A stretch of 64,000 bases of DNA, taken from Xylanimonas cellulosilytica (GTDB lineage: Bacteria > Actinomycetota > Actinomycetes > Actinomycetales > Actinomycetaceae). Position numbers and translations under genes: made by a program. Location of the stretch: contig JVKM01000014.1 in NCBI GenBank assembly GCA_001072465.1, positions 1-64,000 of the forward strand, in the 5' to 3' direction. Below, piece by piece: positions 48,007 through 55,037 of this stretch; position 1 is the stretch's first letter; every line of letters starts with the position of its first letter. The notes beneath the pieces were generated by a model. That model was given only the letters and a program-made list of their open reading frames with translations. It had not been told where the DNA came from and did no database searches.

Positions 48007-48117
48007 TGGGTCGCTGTTCGGCAGCTCTACGCGTCGGCTCGAAGCCCGGCCAGGCCCCGCCACCACCCACTAACACCGCAGCCTATCCTCGCTCCCCTCA
48101 TTCCTGCGCCCACAACC

Positions 48118-48230
48118 AATTTCGCACGTAATTCCCCTGTGACTGCTTCAAGTTTTGAATTCAGATCGTTGGAATTGCAACGTTTCTGGGCTTTATTGAA
48201 ACTTCAGCCAATCGAATTACGTGCGACTTT
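48118..48230 (-). repeat. Palindromic GCACGTAATTCC element, copy 3 (inverted)
   Basis: 113 bases in reverse orientation to copies 1 and 2, more diverged inside but with AATTTCGCACGTAATTCCCC and GAATTACGTGCGACTT ends. Confidence 0.8.
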
Positions 48231-48304
48231 TCGGAGGCAACGCCGTGCTGCCACCCACAGGCACCGCGGCTAGGCCTCGCCACCCGCATCTAGGCCCCAC
48301 AAGC

Positions 48305-48463
48305 GCGACAAAATTCGCCCTGCTCGGCTCCACCAGCGCCCAGACGAGACAAAATTCGCCCAGCACCGCCACAACTGCCCAAAATCAGCCTATTTTCACT
48401 CGCAGGGCGAACTTTTTCGCGGTTTGGCCCGAAATCGACTCCTGCTGGGCGAGTTTTTTCGCG
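48305..48463. repeat. Interleaved ACAAAATTCGCCC inverted-repeat element
   Basis: Four arms in the order A (48305-48323), B (48345-48364), A' (48402-48420), B' (48443-48462). A pairs with A' and B with B' in 16 or so of 19-20 positions, so the pairings cross. All share ACAAAATTCGCCC or its complement. Confidence 0.75.
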
Positions 48464-48510
48464 CTGATGGGTGCCACAGCCGCCTCACAACACCCGCCAA
48501 CCACCTCGCC

Positions 48511-48673
48511 TGAAACCGATGACACCAATGCGGGTGGATCACTGCCACGAAATGAAACCACTGACACCTTTGCTCGCACAAAAGAACCAATTTCAGGCCG
48601 TTTTCCGCCCGCAAAGGTGTCACGGGTTTCATGCACCCCTCACCGAGCACCCGCAAAGGCGTCGCTGGTTTCA
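48511..48673. repeat. Nested TGAAACC...GACACC inverted-repeat element
   Basis: Outer arms TGAAACCGATGACACCAATG (48511-) and the complement of CGTCGCTGGTTTCA (to 48673); inner arms GAAACCACTGACACCTTTGC (48554-48573) and GCAAAGGTGTCACGGGTTTC (48611-48630). A half copy recurs at 49856-49907. Confidence 0.8.
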
Positions 48674-48751
48674 TCAGACGTCGAATCAAGGCTTCTGATT
48701 CACAGCAAGGCGCTCAGACGCTCATGCTTGCTGCCTCCATCACACTCCTGG

Positions 48752-48757
48752 TAGCGT
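48752..48757 (+). promoter_or_regulatory. -10 box of the scar/orphan-immunity transcript
   Basis: TAGCGT exactly 6 nt before ATG 48764; the 45 bases before it resemble the stretch before 50216 (CTCATGCTTGCT, ATCACAC-CCT, TAGCGTC). Confidence 0.6.
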
Positions 48758-48763
48758 CGGATC

Positions 48764-48826
48764 ATGAACAACGAGCCTTTCTGCACCCTTCGGAGGCAGA
48801 CCACCGGTGCACAGGTGGGGTGGTGA
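48764..48826 (+). pseudogene. 20-codon scar of a deleted effector module
   Basis: Short frame beginning MNNEPF and ending VGW-stop. The beginning sits on a promoter like that of the SAV_915 gene (50216), while the end, GGTGGGGTGGTGA, copies the last codons of the effector (GGCCTGGGGTGGTGA at 51974-51986), with the same 2-nt gap to the GTG of the next gene. It looks like a deletion joint, with the toxin genes lost between. Confidence 0.6.
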
Positions 48827-48828
48827 CC

Positions 48829-49713
48829 GTGGCTCGATCGCGACGTCGGGGGATCGGCGGATTCCTCTCCAGCATCTTTTCCAATCGCACCGAGTCGCTC
48901 GTGGGTGAAGACAGATGGCGGCGCAACGAGTGGAAACGTGCACTAGTTTCGATCGTCATCGTCTCTCTCGGGATAGCGATCGTTGAAGGAATCTATCGAC
49001 TGACACACTATGGCGATTTCCGTTTCGCTGTCTATCTGGCTTCAATTCCGCTAGTAGCTGGAGTGCCTCAGGTGACATGTAACTCGATAGTTCCCTATCT
49101 GCGTCCCCATGTTCGATTCGTCAATGGCCGCGTTGTGATACAAGGTGAGCGTCTCACCAACATCGGATACCTCACTAGCTACCTGATCCTCTGCATGATC
49201 GTCGTAGGAGCACTCGTGCTCGGTTTCCTATCACATAACTTCAAGACAACTATCGGTATTGCGGTGGTTGCAGCATTTTTTGCCTATTATCTCTTTTCCG
49301 AGAATCCATTCGAAGACCTGAAAAACACCGTCAAGGATCGTTCAATGACGGCGTTATCCCCAGATAGCATTGACTTTCACGCGGCTCCTCATCTGTCGAT
49401 CCATAAGCATCTGGAGTCCGCCTCCGATGGATGCGGTAACGACTCCTCCGTCCGGTGGGACCAGAACGTCAAGATCTACGATCTAAGCACGACGAGCTAC
49501 CACGTTACTCTCTTCGCTGACCCCGACACGTATGACGGTCCATGGAGCTTGTGCTGCCGGACGATCGGCATCCCCTTCACCGGCCTCGACGCCCTCATCC
49601 GGCACTTCAACGAGCGCCCCGAGGACCGTCCACTCCTGGCCACACCGCAGGGCGTCGACCTCGTCAACGACATCCTCGCCGAAGCCCGCGCAGGACTCTT
49701 TACCTCGAAGTGA
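48829..49713 (+). CDS. Orphan four-TM candidate immunity protein
   Basis: A 294-aa membrane protein with four helices (about residues 35-60, 70-90, 120-140, 150-170) and a soluble C-terminal domain. Its last 60 residues (DPDTYDGPWS..., GIPFTGLDALIRHFNERPED, LVNDILAEA) are nearly the same as those of the product of 51989-52837; the membrane half is diverged. I start at GTG 48829 because both paralogues begin GTG-GCT-CG right after a TGA and 2 bases. It is preceded by the deletion scar, so it appears to be an immunity gene kept after its toxin was lost. Base use is AT-richer than neighbouring genes. Confidence 0.7.
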   Translation: MARSRRRGIGGFLSSIFSNRTESLVGEDRWRRNEWKRALVSIVIVSLGIAIVEGIYRLTHYGDFRFAVYLASIPLVAGVPQVTCNSIVPYLRPHVRFVNGRVVIQGERLTNIGYLTSYLILCMIVVGALVLGFLSHNFKTTIGIAVVAAFFAYYLFSENPFEDLKNTVKDRSMTALSPDSIDFHAAPHLSIHKHLESASDGCGNDSSVRWDQNVKIYDLSTTSYHVTLFADPDTYDGPWSLCCRTIGIPFTGLDALIRHFNERPEDRPLLATPQGVDLVNDILAEARAGLFTSK

Positions 49714-49721
49714 AGGCACGC

Positions 49722-49811
49722 ATGAGCACCAGGAAACAGGCTTTGGTACCTTCCGATTTATCCGGTACGCTCAGCCGAATGTCGCTCAACAATCGGGACT
49801 ACTCAGAATAA
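49722..49811 (+). pseudogene. Broken copy of the effector-tail peptide gene
   Basis: ATG-AGC-ACC-AGG-AAA-CAG matches the start of the 49-aa peptide gene at 52834 (MSTKKRILV against MSTRKQALV), in the same place after the immunity gene, but then diverges and stops after 29 codons. Confidence 0.55.
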
Positions 49812-49855
49812 CCCTCTCGAAACAGACGGTCCGAAATACCCAGACCCCTCCACAC

Positions 49856-49907
49856 GAAACCGCCAATTTAAACCATTTTCCTCCCGCAAAGGCGTCGCTG
49901 GTTTCAT
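49856..49907. repeat. Half copy of the TGAAACC inverted-repeat element
   Basis: CCGCAAAGGCGTCGCTGGTT and the flanking bases match 48652-48671 exactly; the other arm is shortened to GAAACCGCCAA. Confidence 0.75.
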
Positions 49908-49941
49908 TAAACCTCTCGCAGCTGCCCCAAGGAGCACGATT

Positions 49942-50076
49942 AGTTACTCGAGCTCCAACATGTCGATCGCGCGCGGCGAGATGGACGTCGTGTCCACGAC
50001 CGTGCGCGACGTGACGGGCCGCGACCCGCTCACCTTCGAGGAGGTCGCCCGCGCGACGCTCGCGTCTGGCCGCTGA
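49942..50076 (+). pseudogene. C-terminal fragment of an NmrA/SDR-type NAD(P)-binding protein
   Basis: About 45 codons: YSSSNMSIARGEMDVVSTT, then VRDVTGRDPLTFEEVARATL and a stop. The VTGR-P-TFEE-ARA ending is typical of NmrA-like SDR proteins. There is no start or Rossmann half upstream, and GC is high, unlike the module next to it, so it marks an old gene cut by a rearrangement. Confidence 0.6.
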
Positions 50077-50203
50077 CTGTCGCGGTTACGGCGCGGTTGG
50101 GACAGACTCGTTTCTCTTATCAGGGACGAAGCCGGGGTCGCTTCATGCGCTCATGCTTGCTTGCACCCTTCGCCTATACTTGCGTCCCCGATCACACGCC
50201 TGC

Positions 50204-50209
50204 TAGCGT
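50204..50209 (+). promoter_or_regulatory. -10 box of the effector operon
   Basis: TAGCGT 6 nt before ATG 50216 without a ribosome site: a leaderless start, same layout as at 48752. Confidence 0.6.
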
Positions 50210-50215
50210 CAAGTC

Positions 50216-50512
50216 ATGGAACACATGTCTATCAACACGCATCCGGAGATCGTGCCTCCGGTCCTGTATGTGCCAGTCGATGAGCGAGCCGATGGGGAGC
50301 TCGGTTTTTCGCTCGCCCACATGTTCGATCAAACGACCGTACTTTTGGCATACACGTCTCTCGACCGACTCCTTGATGGGTTGGGCGAAACACAACGATG
50401 GGGTGTCCTAGAGACAAAACGACTTCCAGAGGTTCAGGAACAAACCAATTTCGACAAAATTGAAATTGACCGCTACATCGAACCCGATGCTCGCGAACGG
50501 AAAGCTCAATGA
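50216..50512 (+). CDS. SAV_915/SseB-like protein of the effector operon
   Basis: A 98-aa soluble protein resembling SAV_915/SseB-type domains: VLYVPVDER, then TVLLAYTSLDRLLDGLGETQ and a WGVLET strand. Such proteins often precede WXG100/ESX genes in Actinomycetota and may act as chaperones. First gene of a five-gene unit; its stop overlaps the next start (ATGA). Confidence 0.65.
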   Translation: MEHMSINTHPEIVPPVLYVPVDERADGELGFSLAHMFDQTTVLLAYTSLDRLLDGLGETQRWGVLETKRLPEVQEQTNFDKIEIDRYIEPDARERKAQ

Positions 50513-50802
50513 CCGCCGACCTGGTTATCACCGAAGATATGCTCACTCAGATGGCAAAAACGTTCGAACGTCTGGAAGAGTCAATAAAAGATCTGCCTGC
50601 ACAATTGCCGCTTGAGGTTGACGCTGGCATTGCAACAGCGATAATCATGGACATGTTTGGAGTCCTTGACTATGCCGGAACAGCATTTGCACAGAACTGC
50701 AATGTATGCTCTACCAACCTACGAACATTAGTCAACCAACATAAAGAAAATGAGGAAGAAGTTACACGGCATCTGGAAGCACTTGGAAAGCAGATGAAAT
50801 AA
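50509..50802 (+). CDS. Small WXG100-like partner protein
   Basis: A 97-aa all-helical protein without Cys-rich or membrane features apart from a short hydrophobic patch (IATAIIMDMFGVLDYA). Size, helix-turn-helix character and position just before a WGG-motif effector fit a type VII (ESX) WXG100-like partner, though the WXG turn is not obvious. It overlaps the effector start by one base (TAATG). Confidence 0.55.
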   Translation: MTADLVITEDMLTQMAKTFERLEESIKDLPAQLPLEVDAGIATAIIMDMFGVLDYAGTAFAQNCNVCSTNLRTLVNQHKENEEEVTRHLEALGKQMK

Positions 50803-51986
50803 TGGCACCTATGACCAGTGTTTCCTTTGATGCACATAATTCCTCCTCACTCATCGACACACGCATTTATGGAAATCCTGACGACATTCGTGATGCTGCC
50901 GCAACGGTGCGAAAAATCTACGAGGCACTCAACGATGCGTTCATCGAGATGAGCAACTCACTCGTCCCACTCCCCGAATACTGGGGAGGCGAGAGTGCTA
51001 ACGCGTATGAGGAACTTCTTAATGCCTTTCGTTCATGCACTGGAGAAAACTCTAGCTATACATACAACGTCTGGGAAGCGATGCGCGCATACGCACAACA
51101 GCTTGATTATCACTACCGCGATATGGAGACCATTCGACATAATGCGATAGCCTGTGGCCTTACGATCATTAATGGATACGACATCGTCTCACCTCCTCCG
51201 CCCGGCGAGGAACCAATAATGCCGCCATACGACGCTCCCGAGAGCGAGCACAGCATTTATCGAGCTGATCATTACGAGTACGAGCAAAGCAAGCTTCGCA
51301 TCGAGGATTTCGAAGGATTAAAACTCCGTGTGCAGGAAGTTAGAGACGATCTCGAAGAATGGGTGAGGAAACATTTATCAAATGTTCAATCGGATCCGCC
51401 CCCTTCTTTCATCAAGTTCGTCGACGACCAGCGGAACGAACTCGTGGAAAGACCCTGGCAGTTACTCCCTGATTTAGTCGATCAATCATTTGCCATTCGT
51501 GCAGCATATCGACAAGACAAGCTCACGGCTGCGGTGAACGATTTCAGCGAGGCAATGCATACTCCCGGGGCAGCTCAAGTCCGCCCTCAGATCGACTCAG
51601 CACTCCAAGACGCAATTAGAGCGCAACAAGAGGCTCGATCTGCAGCCTCACTTTCTTCTAAGGTCAGCACTGGAGCGACGGCTGCTGGTAGCCTGCTTCT
51701 CGCATACGATGTTGCAACTGCTGATAATCCATCCGAGAAGGCCGTTTCAGGTATCGCTGGGATGATTGGAGGCGCGGAAGTTGCGTCCTGGGTGTCTGCT
51801 GCCGTCGTCCGGCGCGGTGGGAGCGCTATTTTCGGGGCAGCGCTCGGTGGACCGGTCGGAGTGGTAGCAGGTATTGCGATCACGGAGGGCGTCGCATGGG
51901 CCTACAGACAGCTTCCCCTTGAATACCGAGAACGCGTTGACGCTACTCTTTGGCACTGGCCCTACTACATCGGCCTGGGGTGGTGA
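50802..51986 (+). CDS. Candidate type VII-secreted effector with glycine-zipper-like membrane tail
   Basis: A 394-aa protein. Residues 1-120 are helical with a WGG turn at 61-63 (EYWGGESANAYEEL), the WXG hallmark for ESX export. A Pro-rich hinge (SPPPPGEEP, near 128) leads to a charged helical middle (150-270). Residues 280-370 are hydrophobic and Gly/Ala-rich (IFGAALGGPVGVVAGIAIT), like membrane-active toxins. The tail PLEYRERVDATLWHWPYYIG is copied as a separate peptide gene 850 bases downstream. No nuclease or enzyme motif is visible. The gene is AT-richer than its neighbours, suggesting transfer. No ESX machinery is in the window. Confidence 0.6.
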   Translation: MAPMTSVSFDAHNSSSLIDTRIYGNPDDIRDAAATVRKIYEALNDAFIEMSNSLVPLPEYWGGESANAYEELLNAFRSCTGENSSYTYNVWEAMRAYAQQLDYHYRDMETIRHNAIACGLTIINGYDIVSPPPPGEEPIMPPYDAPESEHSIYRADHYEYEQSKLRIEDFEGLKLRVQEVRDDLEEWVRKHLSNVQSDPPPSFIKFVDDQRNELVERPWQLLPDLVDQSFAIRAAYRQDKLTAAVNDFSEAMHTPGAAQVRPQIDSALQDAIRAQQEARSAASLSSKVSTGATAAGSLLLAYDVATADNPSEKAVSGIAGMIGGAEVASWVSAAVVRRGGSAIFGAALGGPVGVVAGIAITEGVAWAYRQLPLEYRERVDATLWHWPYYIGLGW

Positions 51987-51988
51987 GC

Positions 51989-52837
51989 GTGGCTCGGCCT
52001 TCCTCATTTTTGGCAAGAAGACCCCACGACAGTTCTCCTCGGGGCGTGGACCTGGCTGCGCGAGACTTGTGGAAGCTCACCGCGATCACCATTGTCGTCA
52101 ACGCCGTCTTGGCGGTGGGCGCCTACTGGGTTTTCTCGTTCATTCGCATCGGCCCACTACAGCTGCTCTTCATCTGGTTCCCCCTATACCTGGCCGCCGC
52201 ACTCCCCCACCTCATCGAAATGACTGTGCGCCCGTTCTGGTCATCGCACCCCCATTACGAGGACGGCTCCATCGTCATTTGGGGCAACCACCAGTCCATT
52301 GCGCTCGTCACGACTGGATTCCTGCTCTACGCCTTCGCGGGAGGGACGATGGCGGCGGGTTTCACGACCGGACAGCCCTTCCACGCCGCGATATATGTGT
52401 TCGCCGCTGCGTCCATGGCCTATCTCGAGTGCAGCCGTAATCCCGGCAAGGACCTCGTCATCGCCCTGACTGACAAGCAAAAGACAACTCTGACCCCCGA
52501 GGGAATCTCCTTCCACTTCCCGGAGCTGCTGTCCGTCGAGGAAGACTCACACGACCGGGATGTCACCATCCTGTGGAAGGATAACGTCACCATCCACAGC
52601 GTCAACAGTCCAACGATTATTCTTAACGCAAACCCCGACACATACGGCGGGCCGTGGAGCATCTCCTCCGAGCGCATCGGCATCCCCTTCACCGGCCTCG
52701 ACGCCCTCATGCGACACTTCAACGAGCACCCCGAGGACCGTCCACTCCTGGCCACACCGGAGGGCGTCGGCCTCGTGAACGACATCCTCGCCGAGACCCA
52801 CATGGAACTCATAATCCAACAAAGGAGCCACGCATGA
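51989..52837 (+). CDS. Four-TM candidate immunity protein of the effector operon
   Basis: A 282-aa membrane protein with four helices (about 30-52, 57-75, 105-125, 135-150) and a soluble C-terminal half nearly identical at its end to the orphan protein at 48829. GTG 51989 lies 2 bases after the effector stop. Position right after a putative membrane-active effector and the duplicated family suggest immunity. I know of no named family. Confidence 0.65.
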   Translation: MARPSSFLARRPHDSSPRGVDLAARDLWKLTAITIVVNAVLAVGAYWVFSFIRIGPLQLLFIWFPLYLAAALPHLIEMTVRPFWSSHPHYEDGSIVIWGNHQSIALVTTGFLLYAFAGGTMAAGFTTGQPFHAAIYVFAAASMAYLECSRNPGKDLVIALTDKQKTTLTPEGISFHFPELLSVEEDSHDRDVTILWKDNVTIHSVNSPTIILNANPDTYGGPWSISSERIGIPFTGLDALMRHFNEHPEDRPLLATPEGVGLVNDILAETHMELIIQQRSHA

Positions 52838-52983
52838 GCACCAAGAAACGCATCCTCGTCACCCTGATTGTCGCGGTCCTGGCCGCGATCGTCATCTTCC
52901 CGATGCTGCCCCTCGAATACCGCGACCGCGTCGTCGCAGTCCTCACCCACCCGCTGTATTACCTGGGCTTGGGTAACTGGTGA
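52834..52983 (+). CDS. 49-aa membrane peptide resembling the effector tail
   Basis: Starts in an ATGA overlap with the immunity gene and has an AAGGAG ribosome site. One TM helix (ILVTLIVAVLAAIVIFPML) is followed by PLEYRDRVVAVLTHPLYYLG, the same motif as the effector C-terminus (PLEYRERVDATLWHWPYYIG). It could interfere with, or help insert, the effector. A broken version follows the orphan immunity gene. Confidence 0.65.
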   Translation: MSTKKRILVTLIVAVLAAIVIFPMLPLEYRDRVVAVLTHPLYYLGLGNW

Positions 52984-53002
52984 GCGCTCCGATAGAACGC
53001 GC

Positions 53003-53110
53003 TTAACTCACGAAGGCGGCGGGGTCGTCCACGAGTGAATCCAGCACTCGGAACGCCGCACCCCGAACCGTCAGCGACGCAGAATCCGGCAGCACCTCAA
53101 TGACTGCCGA
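53003..53110 (-). pseudogene. Fragment of an unknown gene, 3' end only
   Basis: On the minus strand about 35 codons read as normal high-GC coding sequence (VIEVLPDSASLTVRGAAF, then VLDSLVDDPAAFVS and TAA). It stops abruptly near the nhaC fragment, so it is a cut gene end. I do not recognise the family. Confidence 0.45.
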
Positions 53111-53122
53111 GGACCAAGGGGC

Positions 53123-53365
53123 CTGGACCCGAAGAACCTGTCGCGAACCATCGAGGACGCGGCCACCGTGTGGGAGCCCATCCTGCCGTGGACATCGGCG
53201 GGCGCCTACATGGCCGGCACCCTGGGCGTCGCCACCCTCGCCTACATGCCCTGGGCGATCTCGAACTGGATCGCCATCTTCTTCGCCCTCGTGTGGGCGG
53301 CGACGGGCATCGGCATCGCAAAGCTCACGCCCGAGGAGCAGAAGGCTCTCGAAGCGGAGGGCTGA
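53123..53365 (+). pseudogene. C-terminal fragment of an NhaC-type Na+/H+ antiporter
   Basis: About 80 codons: LDPKNLSRTIEDAATVWEP, ILPWTSAGAYMAGTLGV, YMPWAISNWIAIFFALVW and GIAKLTPEEQKAL, matching the last two or three helices of NhaC-family antiporters. Nothing upstream of 53117 continues the homology, so the 5' four-fifths is gone. Confidence 0.7.
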
Positions 53366-53380
53366 GCGTCACAGCATAAG

Positions 53381-53410
53381 GTGGGGGGCTCCCAGCCGGG
53401 AGCCCCCCAC
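53381..53410. terminator. Terminator between nhaC fragment and rpiB-like gene
   Basis: Perfect 13-bp stem GTGGGGGGCTCCC (53381-53393) / GGGAGCCCCCCAC (53398-53410), loop AGCC. Serves both convergent directions. Confidence 0.85.
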
Positions 53411-53431
53411 CCATGCCACAGCATCACAACC

Positions 53432-53995
53432 TCAGTACGCCAACCCCTTCGGCTGCTCCGCAAGCACTGCAAAGCCCGGATCAACGACCTCGAATCCGTT
53501 GGCCTTGTAGGCCTCGTAGTCGAAGTTTTCGCATTCGTCGTACCCGATGCGGTGGTACTCGTAGAAGCCGTCCCAGTCCTCGTACCCGGACCCAAGCGAC
53601 GACTCGAGGAACGCGTCGGCCATGGCCATCGCAGTGCGCGGGGCGACGTAGAAGGCGCCCATGGCGAGGAGGTTCGCGTTGTTGGCGGCGGCGCAGCGGC
53701 GCGCGGCGGGCACGGATTCGCACACGGCGGCGTGCACGTGGGGGCACTTGGAGGCGGCGATGTGGATGCCCATGCCGGTGCCGCAGAACGCGAGGGCGCG
53801 TTCGAACTTACCTTCGGCGATCTGGGCGCCGAGCGCGAAGCCGACGCGGTGGTACATGGGCGCGGTGTCGGCGTCGGGTGTCAGGTCGGTGACGGTCCAG
53901 CCTCGCTCCTCAAGGTGGGCTTTGACGGCTTCCTTGAGGGGGTGCCCGGCGAAGTCGGCGCCGACGACAACGTGCTTGTCTTTAGCTGTCAGCAT
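53432..53995 (-). CDS. RpiB/LacA/LacB-family sugar-phosphate isomerase
   Basis: A 187-aa isomerase interconverting aldose and ketose phosphates. VVVGADFAGHPLKEAV opens the fold and CGTGMGIHIAASK supplies the catalytic Cys and phosphate loop; NNANLLAMGA is also conserved. It overlaps the upstream permease by 14 bases and has an AAAGGA ribosome site inside it. Last gene of the CUT2 transporter operon, so it likely processes the imported sugar after phosphorylation; no kinase is in this operon. Confidence 0.88.
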   Translation of the reverse strand: MLTAKDKHVVVGADFAGHPLKEAVKAHLEERGWTVTDLTPDADTAPMYHRVGFALGAQIAEGKFERALAFCGTGMGIHIAASKCPHVHAAVCESVPAARRCAAANNANLLAMGAFYVAPRTAMAMADAFLESSLGSGYEDWDGFYEYHRIGYDECENFDYEAYKANGFEVVDPGFAVLAEQPKGLAY

Positions 53996-55028
53996 GCGCG
54001 TGTCCTTTCCTGAGTTTGCGCAGTTTGGAGAAGGAGAAGAGGCCCTCGTTCATGCAGATGACGAGCAGGAGCACGCCACCCCAGATGAGGGGCCTGTAGA
54101 AGTTGGAGATGTCGGGGAACATGTTCAGGCCGGAGGAGAGGACCTGGAGCATGAGGATGGACAGGAGGACGCCGCTCAGGCGTCCGGATCCGCCGTTGGG
54201 GTTGACGCCGCCGAGGACGACGATGAGGACGGTGAGCAGCGTGTAGGAGGCGCCGTAGTCGGCTTTCGCGGAGTTGTAGTTCGCGAGCATGACGATGCCG
54301 GCCATGGCGGCCATGATGCCGGAGAGCACGTAGGTGCGGATCAGCAGGCTCTTGACTTTCAGGCCCGAGAAGCGCGCCGCGGTGTCGTTCGTGCCGAGCA
54401 TGAGGATCGTGGTCCCAAAGCCCGTGAAGGCGACGATGGCGCCGGCGACGGCCGCGCACACGAGGAACACGACGAGGGGGATGGGAACGAGGCCGGCCAC
54501 CTTCCCCGTGAACACGGCTCCGAACGCTGCTGGGACGCCGGAGACGGGTTTGCCCTGGGTGAGGATGAGGGCGACGCCGCCGAAGAGCTCGAGGGTGCCG
54601 AGGGTGGCGAGGATGGGTGGGATTTTGAGGACCGCGACGAGCGTACCGTTGATGAGTCCACACACGACCCCAACCACCAGGGCGACACCCAGCGCGATGA
54701 GGGTGGCCATGGCCATGGACGAGGGGGTGACGGCCGAGCCGAGCATCGAGCGCAGCGTGAGGGCCGCGCAGATCGAGGTGACGTTGGCGATGGCGACGAC
54801 GGACAGGTCGATGCCGGCGGTAAACATGGTGAACATGACGCCCAGGCTCATGAGGCCGAATTCGGGGAATTGGACGGCCATCGACTGCCAGGTGCGCACG
54901 GCGAAGAAGGGGCCGGGGCGCACGGCGGCGAAGAAGATGAGCAGGAGGACGAAGACGATGACAAGGCGCGTCATATAGCTGTCCTTTTTGAGGAAAGCGA
55001 GGCGCGGGGAGGCGAGAAGCGTTGACAT
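53982..55028 (-). CDS. CUT2 sugar ABC transporter permease (second)
   Basis: A 348-aa RbsC/LsrC-like permease with about ten membrane segments and the diagnostic FTAGIDLSVVAIANVTS and LGGVNPNGGSGR motifs. It pairs with the other permease and the fused ATPase to form the importer. It starts 9 bases after the preceding permease stop. Confidence 0.9.
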   Translation of the reverse strand: MSTLLASPRLAFLKKDSYMTRLVIVFVLLLIFFAAVRPGPFFAVRTWQSMAVQFPEFGLMSLGVMFTMFTAGIDLSVVAIANVTSICAALTLRSMLGSAVTPSSMAMATLIALGVALVVGVVCGLINGTLVAVLKIPPILATLGTLELFGGVALILTQGKPVSGVPAAFGAVFTGKVAGLVPIPLVVFLVCAAVAGAIVAFTGFGTTILMLGTNDTAARFSGLKVKSLLIRTYVLSGIMAAMAGIVMLANYNSAKADYGASYTLLTVLIVVLGGVNPNGGSGRLSGVLLSILMLQVLSSGLNMFPDISNFYRPLIWGGVLLLVICMNEGLFSFSKLRKLRKGHAHADS

Positions 55029-55037
55029 GTGGTCCTC

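Noticed and set aside
47580..48751. Transposon or insertion sequence
   Set aside because: Many inverted repeats but no transposase frame and no clear target duplications; treated as separate small repeat elements.
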